Positions 46,695-58,722 of a DNA stretch of 64,000 nucleotides are shown in pieces. This DNA is from Prinsepia uniflora (Eukaryota > Streptophyta > Magnoliopsida > Rosales > Rosaceae). The DNA lies in contig CM064875.1 of assembly GCA_032719365.1 (NCBI GenBank), positions 17,881,674-17,945,673 of the forward strand. The letters run 5' to 3'. Every line of letters begins with the position of its first letter. Within the stretch, counting starts at the first letter, position 1. The notes beneath the pieces are model-generated. The model saw only the letters and a program-made list of their open reading frames with translations. It ran no database searches and was not told the DNA's origin. Position numbers and translations under genes: made by a program.

Positions 46695-47708
46695 TAGCAA
46701 TCTTCTCGACTTAAAAAATCTGTAAGAAAATTGTTAGTTCCCTTAATATGTTCAACATTACAAGTATATTGGGAAATAACATGATACCATTTTAATCTAT
46801 GGCCATCAGTTATTGAATTTTTATTAATAAAAAAAAGCCTCAAATTGCTCGGTTATTAGTTCTAAGAATGAAAACTTCAGGGGCCAAATAAATATGAAAT
46901 ATTTTAATAGCAAGCTTTATGCCCAAGAGTTCTTTTTCAAAAATAATTTATTTTACCTCAGTTGGTTTGAACTTACCTAAATTATATCCATAAATCAACT
47001 CTCTTTTTGAAGTTGTTTTGGAATTGTAGATTTCGAAGGTTTAATATCATTTTCTTTTAATGGTGCATCCCTTTCATTCCAATGTTTTTTTTTTTGGGAA
47101 TGGCCTTAAGAACACATCCCCATTTTTAATCTGAGGCATCCGTTTCTAGAATAAGTTTATTTTCTGTTTTAGGAAAATAAATTTGTGGGATCTATTTTAG
47201 AGTCTCCTTGATATCACTTTTTATTTTTGAATCCTGTACAGACCAATAATTTATTTTTATCCTTTTTAAGTTTTTTTTTAAAAAAGGTAATTCTTTCTGA
47301 GATACATTTTTTATAAAACTTCGTCCATAGTTTAAGACTCCTAGAAAACTCCGCAATTGTCTTCCATCTTGTAATTCTTCAGAAAAATCTCTTATTTTAG
47401 AGATTATATATTCCTGCAATTTTATCCTTGGATAATCTAGGGTTATACCTAGAAAATTTATTGACTCAATTTCAACCTCTATCTTTTTAGGGAAAGGATT
47501 ATTCTATGGTTTTGGAATGTTTTACATAATATTTCTTGATGACACTTATGTTCTTCTCTTGTTTTAGAGAAAACTAAGATACCATCTATGTAGATGATAC
47601 AAAAATCTTTCAAATATTTGAGATTCACCGTAACTAGTACATTGGGATGGAGAGAAAGCGAAAAATTCTCTTCAACCTTATTGGCTATGGATGTTAACTT
47701 AGACAATT
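46695..47708 (-). pseudogene. Reverse transcriptase/RNase H fragment of the caulimovirid
   Basis: 47706-47479 covers the RT active-site region, in which the second catalytic aspartate is replaced (YIDG). 47419-47192 covers the following thumb/connection segment, with the FLGxLNYxRxFIKN motif. 46990-46700 holds eroded RNase H sequence. The N-terminal half of RT is missing: homology ends at the inversion junction at 47708. Confidence 0.8.
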
Positions 47709-48380
47709 AAAGAGGAAGTTCTAGAAGAACCACTTGCTGGAACAAAGCAAATTGCCACAAACCTCAATCCTGAAACAACATGGATTGACAACTTGATTTA
47801 CATATAAGAAATTGTAAGACACTTTGCGAACTCCCGAAATTTAGTAAAAACCACTAATGGGAGAAGAATTTTCATCACATGTCTAACTTCCTGTTATCAT
47901 TTTTCTGAAGATATGGACTTAATAAGAAAACTGGCCAATTAGAGAGGAACACTAAACTTTCTTATTGAACTAGAAATTGTTACAGATGAACGAGAAATTC
48001 ATAGATAAAATGAAAATCAAATGACAATAAATTCAGAGGACAAATACGATGTTGAATACGCCAACATAAATAACATATTGGAAGCGTAGTTGACCCTGGA
48101 TCTTGTCAAACCCATGATAAGATCTACCCAAAAATCAGTGTAAATTAATAATTGTTGCCTCACCACATCTTGAAAAAAGCGAACAAAAAAACTGATGATA
48201 AGAATTGTGGTGATAGGATAAATGAAGTATCCAGAGCAAGGAAAAAGAAAATGTTGACAACAGGTGACAAATGAAAAAGGAAGATTATATTTCCTCATCT
48301 AGCCTTAAACGAAAAGCAAAAATAAGGTATAAACGGGTTGATGTGTCAATCGATTGCCATCCTCACTTTGGCGGACTTAT
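47709..48380 (+). repeat. Inverted arm: copy of the viroplasmin-gene end and intergenic region
   Basis: It aligns with the reverse complement of 44985-45700 at roughly 75-85 percent by eye, with its own stops (for example TAA in the coding part near 47806). With the other arm it forms a long inverted repeat spaced by 2 kb. Confidence 0.82.
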
Positions 48381-49640
48381 GCTACAGTGAGTTTTTCGAG
48401 GATATCCACTTTGTCTTCTTATCTCCTCGTACGAGTCAAAGTCGTTCTTCTTCTTCTCTATTATTTCACGTTGAGCGTAGGTATCTTTGGGCTGAGCTTT
48501 TGCGAGTTGGGTATTTAGTTCTTTTAACCATTTTCTTTGGCCCGATGAAGGATTTTTTCGGGTGTAAATAGTTTGATACAGTGATATTAGAGAATAGGAT
48601 TACAATATATATATATATATATTAGGGATATGTCTTTCCATTTACTAGAGTGGAGCTTGATACCTTACACATAACATGCGGAGAGGATACCTATTGGCCA
48701 TAGCAATAAGTTTCTATTCATAGAAACTTTCTCAATCGATATTTTTTTTATTTTATGAATACTTTTATGCATTTTATAGTCATGATTATTTATCTCTAAT
48801 GTATAATTTATTGATTCCGTTTATAAAAAATATATCAGAAAATTTTAATAAAACAAAAAGTGGAAGAAGAAAATTTTCTTTAAATGGTCGTCCGCAAGTA
48901 CTAGTCAATATAAATAGACCAAACAAATCAACATAGTTAAATGGAGTGTTATTTGATTTATACCATCGACTTTCACTATTTTTTTCATCATTTTTTTTTT
49001 AAAATTGACTTCTCTATTCATAAAGAGAAGAAAAAGGAGCACACTTGCCGGAGAGGAAGTGCTCAGTGCTAACAATATATGGCAGATAAGACTTAAAAGT
49101 AGGCAGGTAGGCATTGTGAGTTCAAATAAAAAAGAAATAGCACATTTCATCACTTATCATTGAAATCTTGGAAATAAACAATATTCACAAGAATACAATA
49201 ACAAAAGCAATACATTTTTGAAACAAAAGCAATACAATCTTGGAAATAAACAACATTAGCGAGGATACAATTATTGAAGTTTCAGAATTCACATAAAGGA
49301 AGGTAAACGATAGCGGTTTAAGACCTTCCTTCCATGTAATCATACATTTTTGAAATTACTGTAACTAAGTAACTACTACTCCATCGAGGATGGAACTCAA
49401 CTCAAAGCTTGTATACGACGCGCGCATAACCAGAACATCATGTAGTTTCTCTGGTTATGTTGAAATATATATGCTTGAGTACTCCATTAGCCATGTAGCA
49501 GCAGCAGCTTCTTTATAGCGCCACTCCCATAATGATAGTGATTGCGAAACAAAGTAAGGAAGCCTACGTATATATAAGACTGGAAATAGAGCTTGGTAGT
49601 GAACAGTGATATATTATACCATGGTGGATTTGATTTATGG
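48381..49640. other. Intergenic, AT-rich
   Basis: I see no gene. There is an (AT)n tract at 48605-48622. The frame at 48905-49153 (minus) is short and low-complexity. Confidence 0.5.
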
Positions 49641-49705
49641 CTTCAAGAAGATGACTCCGTGAAAATGAAAGAACCCTTCAATTTGCTGCCCATTGCATGC
49701 CCAAC

Positions 49706-50110
49706 AGCAATTCAATGCGCTGCAGCTTCCTTGACCTGAAAACAGAAAAAAAATTAGGTAGAGTGAAAAGAGAAAATAGCCTTCTCAAAACTTGAGGCTT
49801 CTCTTTAATTTCTCAGCTTGATAATCTCACCTTTTCTTGTGATGCTGCTTTGCACTCGGATTCTACTTGGAGCACCTCCCATGAATGGATGTTGGTCGAA
49901 GAGGTTGTGTGATGTTTGATACGGTAGTTGAAGATCACTGAATCTGTAGTTGCATTGATAGAGGAAGTATCGTCTCCCAACTGCTTTTGAGGAAGACATC
50001 TTGATACCGTCTGGACTCGTCACATTTGGAGAAAAGTAGAATTCTGGGTAACAACGGTGAAGTTCCCAAAACTTGTAGAATCTGTGAGACACAGCATAGA
50101 CTTCGGACAT
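49706..50110 (-). other. Possible exons downstream of the NAC gene, uncertain
   Basis: The minus strand has a donor-like AAAG-GTGAG at about 49833-49825 and an acceptor CTGTTTTCAG before 49738. Joined, one frame reads ECKAASQEKVKEAAAH and stops, and another frame gives RIRVQSSITRKGQ and stops near 49650. The upstream segment (50110-49805) is open for 101 codons but matches nothing I recognise. It may be a 3' UTR intron of the NAC gene, a separate small gene, or chance. Confidence 0.25.
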
Positions 50111-50607
50111 ACTTGTTCAAAACGAATGCTGTGTGTCAAACACTACTTGACTCGTGTCGTCTATCCACTGTCCTGGACGTATACGTCCAAGACTAGGAAG
50201 GAATAAGTTCCTAAAACCTCCAATTGTAGAAATATAGATATGTGTGAGTATTTATTTTAACCCACACAGCTAAAATTTCATCTATTTGGAAGACGTTTGC
50301 ATTATTTGTAGGACAATATCACTGTGGTAAAAATGTGTGGGCAGGAAATACACAATCTTACAAGGCCTCTTGTAACTTACAGGGCCGCCGCCGTGATATT
50401 CTCCTATAAATAGAAAGTTGTAGTTCATTAACATATCGGAGATCCTCTCCAACAGCTAATGCAGAATAAGGTCTTGCCGTCAATGGAGTACTTCAGTGTT
50501 TGCATCACTGCTTTACTCCACTACCTCTCATCATAAACCCTTCCCAATGACTTTGGTACAGTGTAATCACTGACAAGAGTATATGATGTTCTTGTTATTC
50601 AAGAACT

Positions 50608-52391
50608 TTACGGGAAAAGAGTCGCAAACTCTGGATATTGAGATTGCGACTCGTTGCATCCAATATAGTTATTGGCATGCAGAAGATCTCCCTGTTCTGA
50701 GTACAATATTGGTGAAGGCAATGAGTAATTCTGTGGCTGAAATGGATCAAAGTTTGATCCCAGAGTTTCTTCTAGCTGAGAATCAACCTGCATTAGTGAT
50801 AACAAGTGTTAAAATTTGGGTGGATTTATGGTTCTACAGATTAAAAGCAAATTGGCTGATTCTCACCAGCGGAGGCCATTCATTTGTAAGATAAGGATCA
50901 TAATCCCCGACAGGAGATGGCCAGTTACTGTATTCAGTGGTATAGACATCAGGAACGTTTCCCATCTGAGGAAGCTGATGATCCAGCCGAGGTGGCTCAG
51001 GTGGAGGAAAAGGTGGATACACATATTCTCCTGGCTGGGCAGATAGCTGTAAGATTAAAAGCACGAACAAGTAAATATTCGGTTTTGATATGTACAAAAG
51101 TCACCTCAGAAATGTTCAAAAACCAGTAAATTCTCACCTCTTGAATCATATCAACCACAGATTGATCATACAAACCAGATGAAACACAGCCACCAAGTTC
51201 ATCATCATCATGATTGCCACTTCCTAGCGAAACATGTTCTATCTCTTGGTATTCCGGCTGTTGTTCTTCCCCCGGAAGCATATGATTTGTAGCACCAGAA
51301 TCAGCTAATTCATCACAGATTGAGGAACCATTCAGATTCTTATCATCAGACTGATGATCAGGGGACTTGTTCTTGAGGCGGCAGAGAACAAAGTCTCTCT
51401 GCTGATTGGTCTTATTACCCGGTCCACTTTTAAATAACTCATACTCGTGCATGACCCAGCCGGTCTTCTCTGAATTAGACACACGACCTTTATGGAAGGT
51501 CAAGGTCCTCTTCATGCAAGTGACTGAGTTGGCAGGCTGTTCAGACTCGATTACTCGGGGCTTCCCTGTGCTTTTCCAGAATCCCTGCTTTGTGGACCTG
51601 TTGCAGCGAGGACTGCCAATGCTCTTGTGATCTAGCCGGCTGAAGGAGTACCATGCCTTTGGTTTATATGGATTGTCAGGAAACAAGAGCTCTGCAAACA
51701 CAAAACAAGATATGAAGAACCGACCCATTTCAGGTCATGAAGCAATGAGCAAGATATTTTTGTTTGTTTTGTTTTTGGGGTCCAAATGAGCAAGAGAGAT
51801 CACAACCGAATAACTATACACCAACATATTCTATGTGCATTTCTCCCATGTCTTTCCCACCTTTATTGGATTAGCAGGTCAATCCAAACACATAAATTCA
51901 GATAAAGAGAACAAGATTATCAATAACATAAAATCATACCATCGGAATATTGAAACCTAAGAAACAAAAATGAAATGGTTATCAATAGGAACCAAAAAAG
52001 TGTCTTTTAAGTACATAAAACCAGAGCAAGAGAACAAGAATATGCATATATAAAAATGGTGCATTGGAAACGAGAAAATGGGTAATGAAGAAAAAACGAG
52101 ATAGATAAAAGGGTTACCCCGCAAATGCCAAGGCTCGTAGTTGCAGACCTCGATTTCTGGGATGAATTGGCAGGATGGTGAGTCCAAGCCCTGCATCATC
52201 TTCTTCAAGAAGCGAAGAAAAAACGAGACAGATTCAATACCAGGTTTAAAGCGGCAAGCTTTAGAGGCCTTACCCTCCGTTTTCTTCTTCAAAAGGCTCA
52301 CCATTTGCCCCTCATCAGGATTGAATCTGAACCCAGCCAGCAGCTCCAGCAGCCATTCTTCTGTTGTTGTTGTGCTGCTGCTGCTGCTCAT
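50608..52391 (-). CDS. NAC-domain transcription factor, 4 exons, 395 aa
   Basis: Exons on the minus strand are 52391-52118, 51691-51138, 51046-50867 and 50787-50608, all with GT-AG introns and continuous frame, and the stop TAA is at 50610-50608. The NAC DNA-binding domain occupies about residues 17-205: GFRFNPDE (20-27, subdomain A), EIEVCNYEPWHL (79-90), AWYSFSRLDHK (104-114), GFWKSTGKPR (128-137, DNA-contacting WKxTGK) and GWVMHEYEL (169-177). Intron 1 falls right after EPW, the usual NAC position. Subdomain A is divergent, and about 30 extra residues (40-70) separate it from subdomain B. The C-terminal half is acidic and Pro/Gln-rich, with PPFPPPEPP and a Tyr/Asp-rich stretch, as in activation regions. 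The protein should bind DNA as a dimer in the nucleus. The start was chosen because a TATA box lies 73 bp upstream, which places the in-frame ATG at 52496 outside the transcript. Confidence 0.88.
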
Positions 52392-52463
52392 CCCTCTTTC
52401 AAATGCTTTTGGACAAGTAAAAATAAGATTATGAGATATTTTGGGTTCAGAAGCAGCAGCAGT

Positions 52464-52471
52464 ATTTATAA
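52464..52471 (-). promoter_or_regulatory. TATA box of the NAC gene
   Basis: The minus strand reads GTTTATAAATACTGC. Transcription would start near 52435, giving a short 5' UTR before the ATG at 52391. Confidence 0.65.
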
Positions 52472-52899
52472 ACTCACTCATAACTTGCAAACCCACTAGC
52501 CACTGAGGTTTTGACTACAATTTTGATCGCAAAGGCTCAAAAGTCTTGAGCTTTCAGACCAAGTTTTGACGATGGTGATGGAAATGAGTAGAGCCATGAG
52601 TGTGGATCCCACCCACTTCCAATCAAAGCATTTCCTTCGTATTTGTTTTTGACCCTTTGAAAAATCTACCCCTCTTGGAAGTTCAACTTTTGCTTTTTGT
52701 GTCCTGTTCTTCAACCTCTTAAACGTAACATTTGCGAGACCGGGTCAAGGGGCTACGGTGACACATGCAAAAATCAGCTTCAATAGTGATTATGGAAGGA
52801 TCAAATTATGTCAACCATCACCGTCCGTTGTTGAAGACAACTGCTAAGGTTATATCTCAAAATGAATGCATTACCTCTATGGGGTGTTAAATGTTTTTT

Positions 52900-53290
52900 A
52901 TTTCCTTTTTTCTCAAACTCACAGCAAATTCCATAACTTTCTTTGCTTGAAATTAAGATTTAAAGGATGTGTAAATTCTTGATCGCTATAATCTTCTAGG
53001 TTAATGTTTGGATTATTTTAGGCTCAGTAATTCAAAAGGGAAATTTCAAAGTACTAGGAGATTTCAAAAGTATTAAATGCAAGACATTTAGATGGACTTA
53101 TAAGTCACACTTGATCTCTCTAAGTGTTACTTTGGAAATCCCTAGTATTAGTGCATTCTTAATATAATATAATTAAAATCCCTCGATATTTTGAAATTAC
53201 TCATCAAAACATATTTTTAGGGAAAAATTAAATATTAATTAATTAATTTTTGTATGTTAAATACTTAGGATTTTATGTTTTTTGAATTAC
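52900..53290 (-). repeat. Inverted repeat arm, left
   Basis: The reverse complement matches 57975-58395 over about 400 bp (for example TAATCCAAACATTA and CATTTAATACTTTTGAAATC). The arms enclose the solo LTR and the CACTA remnant. It is a possible transposon TIR or an inverted segmental duplication. Confidence 0.88.
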
Positions 53291-53322
53291 TATGATTTAC
53301 GAAGGGATCAGATTTGGCTGGT

Positions 53323-53327
53323 TATGG
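53323..53327. repeat. Target site duplication, left
   Basis: TATGG, repeated at 56440-56444. Confidence 0.9.
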
Positions 53328-56300
53328 TGACAGGACTCATTCCAATCCCCTCGGAATTAACGCGGGATGACCATACTCCCGTCTGACACGAAGTGTCGGA
53401 CAAGTGATATTTCCGACCTTTGCCCTCCCGGGCTATCAGAGTACGCCAGGATCCGGAGGAGACATGTGATGTCTCGGTCTCTGCTACAGTTCACATCCGC
53501 TGTCAACCTGAAGGGCAGTCAAAACATTAAAAGCTGTGAGTAGACAAAACAAGAGTTTATAAAAACATTTCCATAAAGACATTTGTACCCTTCACTAAAA
53601 AGCATGCATGCATTCGAAAACCATTTAACCGAAAGAACCATATGTGGGAACTAAGCCCAAAACCATAATGAAAACGACCGTACGGGCCACTACCCAAATC
53701 CATAAGGGACTCAGCCCAAACCAGAAATAAACCAAGTACACGAACCACCGCTCAAATCCTGTGTAACCACACATCACATATCATATATCATATTTATATC
53801 ATATACACATATAATTCACACAACCAATCCTGTTACGGTTTCCAAAGCTACGCGCGTGCTACCCGGGTCTCAATCCGAGTCTTCTCAAAGACAAGGCCAA
53901 TGTCCGTAGATCACCGACCCTACCCAAGGTTATAGTACCAGCCTTCCTGAGAGTAAGGAACCCAACGGGGGCAACTCCCACTCAGTCAGTGCTCCGTGAC
54001 TACTCCGGGTCCACCCAGGCCAACAACCCTCCCCAGAGGAGATAATAGAACAAGTAAAGGAAGGTATATGAACATATATATACATAACACAAACATTCAT
54101 GCCCGGTTCCCCTGAACCGTCATGTACCATAATGACCTTTCCAGGGTTCATGCCGGTTCCCATAAACAGCCATGAACTTGGAAATCCATCTAGGGTCCCT
54201 GACCCGAAATCATAACCATAAAGTAACTGGGTCTCGTGCCCGAACATATGACATCAGCTGGGCATCCTACCCGATATCTCAGGGTCATTCACGACTCCGA
54301 TCATAGTGATGTGTGCAACCATCCATCCAGGACCGCCCTTAATCCTGGTATGTCGCCATGAACGAATCAACCGACGCGACCACCACAAGATCATGGTGCA
54401 CTCATCACAGATCACTATCCTGAAACGTCTGCACTCCTAAGTTGAGCCTCCCCAGGCTACCCGACTACAGATCGTGTGTCGTGACTTCTCCGGAAGGAAC
54501 ACATCCCAATCCGGAGGCGAGCGTCACGTCGTCCATCGCCGTGCACCAAGCATCTGCCGCGACCACGACTCAGACCCGTAGGTCATCCATAGCATCATAT
54601 GCCCGAGACCAAACCAAATGGGTGTCATACCCGAGTTTATCCTTTTAGAAATCCAAAACCTTTTCATTTAGACCATCACAGAAATACAGACCCGTATAGG
54701 GCCGAAACCTCGAAATACGTGCCTATACGTAACCACATGTCCAAATGCACTCATGGCATCACAAATAAGTGTTTAAAACATATAATAAACATTTATGCAT
54801 GCAACAATTTAGAAAACAAGGTCCACTCACAGACCGTCAGAGCTACCGCCTCGATTTGCGTGCCATACGGCTCTCCCGAGCCAATCACCATCACCGGGAC
54901 TCCCGAACCTGTCCAAATCATAATAGAAGGTTACTAACTACTTAATTAACCTCCTACTAAAGCCCCGTAATTTTCCGGTATTTTGAACTATTTTTAAACT
55001 CGATCCGAAACCTTCCGATGCCCCGAACATTATCGAGACGGTGTCCGATCGACACGAAACCAGCCCAAAATGTTCGTTACATCGAATAGAGTGTTTCACA
55101 TGTTGAAAAAAATTCCCAAACAGTGTCTCACGCTCCCCCATGCACCCTAGGAAGGCTCCTATGCGTGAGACCACGCGCCCACTGTTCACCCGTCTTCTAC
55201 CTTAGTCGAACCGGGTTTGACTGGTTCGAATCGGACCGGACCGGATCGACTGGTTCAATCTTTCAAACCGTCCATTTTAAGTCCATTTCACCCTATTTCA
55301 ATCCCTACTTGTTCCTAATCTCATTTCCTATCTATCTAACCATTAAAATGGAAGAAAAAGCATCAAAATCAAACATTCAAAGGCCGGCCATGGCGGCCGT
55401 ACCTTCCTCCACCGTTCACGGCCACTCCTGGTCGTCCTAGGCCTCGAAACCAATCCCAAACTTCTCCTAGAGTCCCCAGAAACCTTACCCAATTAAAGGA
55501 ATCGAGTAAAACGCATTAAAATCCAATTTTCAAAATTCGAATATTTCCTTACCTCACGGGTTCACTCCGCCGTGGGCCACCGTCCAGCCTCTCAGTCCTC
55601 AGCACCTCAACCCTCTTTCACGGTCATGTTCAGCTCAGATAATGGGTGGTGGTGTGGTGTTTATGTGTTAGAGAGAAAATGAAGAAAATATGGGTTATGG
55701 GGTTCGGGTTTGAGGATGAAGAAGAATGAAGATGATGTTGTCTGATGAGAGAGATGAGGATTAGATGAAGGGTGAAGATTGAATGATTAAATTGAAATGG
55801 ATGGCCAAGATTGAATGATGGAAGGATTAATTATAAAATAACAATTATATTAATATTTAATTAACTCGATCCACAATTTAGGGGATTAGGCCAATGGGAT
55901 CAGTGACACTTGTCACTCATCCATGGGTCCCACTTAAAATATCTGACCCAATCAGAATAAGCCAAGTGTTCTCGCCTCGTAATACGTGCATAGTGAAATC
56001 GACCTTCCGTGACCTATAATTTCCCCGTTCGAAGTCCAATTTCAGCGTGCCGCCTGTCTATGGATTCGTATCATCCCGATCTACGTAATGGTCCTCGACC
56101 CTCGGCCATCGGACATCCAGGTCAAAAAGTCAACATTTGACCCCTTTTAACCAAAATTACCAAAATGCCCTTAAACTTCCGAACGTCATAACTTCTTCCT
56201 CGAATGTTAGAATTGAACTTGCCACCTGTCTACGAACTCGTGACGTCACGAACTACGTCACGGTCATCGATCAAAGTCCAGTTGACCACCCGAATGAAAA

Positions 56301-56439
56301 GTCAATGTTTTGCCCACGCACAGGGGAAAAACGGTCATTTCGCATCGTTCGTCCGATTTCGCCTAACTAATCACCGATTAACCTCACTAATCGTGATTAG
56401 TCACTAATCTAATCTTGGAATTTGGGACGGGTCGTTACA
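53328..56439 (-). mobile_element. Solo LTR of the long-LTR family, 3112 bp
   Basis: In minus orientation it starts TGTAACGACCCGTCCC (56439) and ends GTCCTGTCA (53328), with the perfect 5-bp duplication TATGG on both sides. Landmarks are CTGTGAGTGGAC (about 54825), the hairpin array (53640-54300 and 54620) and ATTTTGGTAATTTTGG near 56150. No internal region is present. Confidence 0.92.
53640..54300 (-). repeat. Hairpin-tag region in the 53328-56439 solo LTR
   Basis: Fewer and more spaced cores than in other copies: GGGCCACTACCC, GGGTCTCGTGCCC, GGGCATCCTACCC and TGGGAACTAAGCCCA. ATGCCGGTTCCCATAAACxG repeats lie between them (54100-54170), and the same repeat appears three to four times at 62040-62170. 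Confidence 0.7.
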
Positions 56440-56444
56440 TATGG
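56440..56444. repeat. Target site duplication, right
   Basis: TATGG, matching 53323-53327. Confidence 0.9.
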
Positions 56445-56454
56445 AACATAATGT

Positions 56455-57970
56455 CACTACAAAAAAACTCAATGTTACCCGGCGAATAGGCTTCATATGG
56501 CAAAAGGACAAAATCGTTGGGTAAAACGTAAAACCGATGACCCTCCGTCATGCAGACTTCATTAAGAAGCAACCATCGGGCTAGCGTTTTTAACGGAAAA
56601 ACAGACGCTCGTCGGGTAACCTTAGTTTAACCCGAAGAGATTCTCGTTGGGCATCATTCGTCGGTTAACATGAAGTCAACGCATTATGCCTGATGAAAAA
56701 ATAATGCTCGTGGAGTGAGATGGTTCGGCGACCACCCACCGAAAAGCGAAGATTCGTCAGGTAACACTGACCACATCGTCTGGTAAAAGTAAAATATTCG
56801 TCGGGTAATATTAAAGGTTCGTCAGGTAACATTGAACAATTTGTGGGTGATTCGGCGGTCACCATTGAATCATCTTTGCCCGATGGATAGTCTTCGTCAG
56901 GCTAAATTTAATATTAATTTTTTATATAATTTTTAAAATTCAAATTAATTAATTACTTAAATACTTAATAAATTTAAAAAAATATGCAAAACAAATACAA
57001 TTTGAACATGAAATTAAAAAATATATTTATAAAATTTAAACTATTGTTTTGAACTTGAATAAAATAAAATAGTTTTTACAACAAAAAAGTAGAAATGACC
57101 AACTAAGGGGTGGGGTTAGTCGGGGTAGTGAGGTTGTTCGAGTTGAGCAGGCTGTTCCTCTAGTGGTTGAGCATGTGTCTCACCCAAGTGCTGAAAGACC
57201 ATGGCAAACTGAGTCGTGATCTCGTCGTTTTGCGCTTGAAGGCTCTCGTTTTGGGCCCTTAGCTGTGTGGTCTCATTCTGGAGGGTGGTGTAATTGTGCC
57301 TTAACTCTGAGTACTCATAGGGATTGAGGTCCCTAGAAAAACTTTCTGAGCCAATCGATATATCCCATTCCAGCCCTTTGCTAGCCCTCTGAACGATCTT
57401 TCCTTGACGTTGGCCTAGCTATCACTCCAGGATCGCCCTCGACTGCTATGTATCCGGCAGCTGCTGCTCCAAGGGTATGTCTGGTTGCTGCTGTGTTAAC
57501 TCCACTTGTATCTACTGGACGCCTGCCAGAATTTCCGACTAAAAAATAAAAAACACATTTGATAGTAATTTTAAAAATTAACAAATAATTTTAAAATTAA
57601 ATATAGCAATTTAAACTTACGTGAATAACATCAGCCTCCTGGTTTTCCTGGCCAAAGTACACTTGTCGTTAGGCATCCACCACAGCGACCCAGTGTTTCA
57701 TCGATCCTCCTGCTTGGCTGCTAAGGGGCGCGACCTCCTATGATGGTATAACTTCTTCTTCCCCCAATTTAATTAGCATTTGGCTCTTGATTTTTTTTGT
57801 ACATTACTTGAAATAATTAAATTATGAAATGGAAAGGTACGATAATAAAAATTGAATCATTTAAGTATCTGAATATTACCAAATAATTTTCGACTCAAAA
57901 TGCTTGTAGATCCAGTACCACCCGATCTCCCGAGCCCCCTCCAAATCTGATCCCTTCGTAAAGCATATTA
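56455..57970 (-). mobile_element. CACTA (En/Spm) transposon remnant
   Basis: The terminus CACTACAAAAAAACTC is at 56455. Subterminal repeats of CGTCGGGTAA and close variants occur at least seven times in both orientations between 56500 and 56900. Inside are minus-strand coding remnants of a plant En/Spm-type transposase. The other terminus is missing, and sequence changes at about 57970 to the inverted repeat arm. Confidence 0.82.
57116..57700 (-). pseudogene. CACTA-associated plant transposase, C-terminal exons
   Basis: The minus strand from about 57325 to the stop at 57118-57116 reads ELRHNYTTLQNETTQLRAQN, QAQNDEITTQFAMVFQHLGE and a Pro/Gln tail, a coiled-coil end typical of Ptta/En/Spm plant transposases. 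57584-57381 and 57700-57620 (KHWVAVVDA, VYFGQENQEADVI) are upstream pieces with stops between them. Confidence 0.6.
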
Positions 57971-57974
57971 ATTC

Positions 57975-58395
57975 ACAAAACATAAAATCCTAAGAATTTA
58001 ACAAACAAAATTGATTAATTAATATTTATGTTTTCCCTAAAAATATGTTTTGATGAGTAATTTCAAAATATTGAGGGATTTCAATTATATTATATTAAGA
58101 ATGCACTAATAACAATGAATAAAGTCGTTGTACAAGGGATTTCCAAAGTAACACTTAGAGATCAGGTGTTACTTATAAGTCCATCTAAATGTCTTGCATT
58201 TAATACTTTTGAAATCTCCTGGTAATTTGAAATTTCCCTTTTGAATTACCGAGCCTAAAATAATCCAAACATTAGCCTAGAAAATTATAGCGATCAAGAA
58301 TTTACGCATCCTTTAAATCTTAATTTCAAGCAAAGAAAGTCATGGAATTTGCTGTGAGTTTGATAAAAAGGAAAATTGAGTAGATAAAGACTTAG
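57975..58395 (+). repeat. Inverted repeat arm, right
   Basis: Pairs with 52900-53290. Its distal part is duplicated in tandem immediately downstream. Confidence 0.88.
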
Positions 58396-58722
58396 AAGGC
58401 TTGCTATTTGATTATAAATTATTCGTTGTACAAGGGATTTCCAAAGTAACACTTAGAGATCAGGTGTTACTTATAAGTCCCTCTAAATGTCTTGCATTTA
58501 ATACTTTTGAAATCTCCTGGTACTTTGAAATTTCCCTTTTGAATTATCGAGCCTAAAATAATCCAAACATTAGCCTAGAAGATTATAGCGATCAAGAATT
58601 TACGCATCCTTTAAATCTTAATTTCAAGCAAAGAAAGTCATGGAATTTGCTGTGAGTTTGATAAAAAGGAAAATTGAGTAGATATAGACTTAGAAGGCTT
58701 GCTATTTGATTATAAATTTTTC
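58126..58722. repeat. 308-bp tandem duplication
   Basis: CGTTGTACAAGGGATTTCC starts at 58126 and again at 58434. The two copies are nearly identical (a few substitutions, for example CATCTAAATG against CTCTAAATG), so the event is recent compared with the inverted repeat. Confidence 0.93.

Larger units (their letters stand above)
44985..48380 (-). mobile_element. Endogenous caulimovirid (pararetrovirus) fragment, rearranged
   Basis: On the minus strand it runs from the reverse transcriptase (47708 down) through RNase H remnants to a viroplasmin/transactivator-type gene (46648-45293) and a non-coding region (45290-44985). This order is that of the caulimovirus-like genera, which carry a viroplasmin gene after the polymerase. 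From 47709 the sequence turns around: 47709-48380 is an inverted, diverged copy of 45700-44985. Many stops and frameshifts make it a fossil. Movement, coat and protease regions are absent. Confidence 0.8.

Noticed and set aside
52391..52496. Upstream in-frame start of the NAC gene at 52496
   Set aside because: The TATA box at 52464-52471 lies downstream of that ATG, so the transcript should not contain it. The added residues match nothing in NAC proteins.
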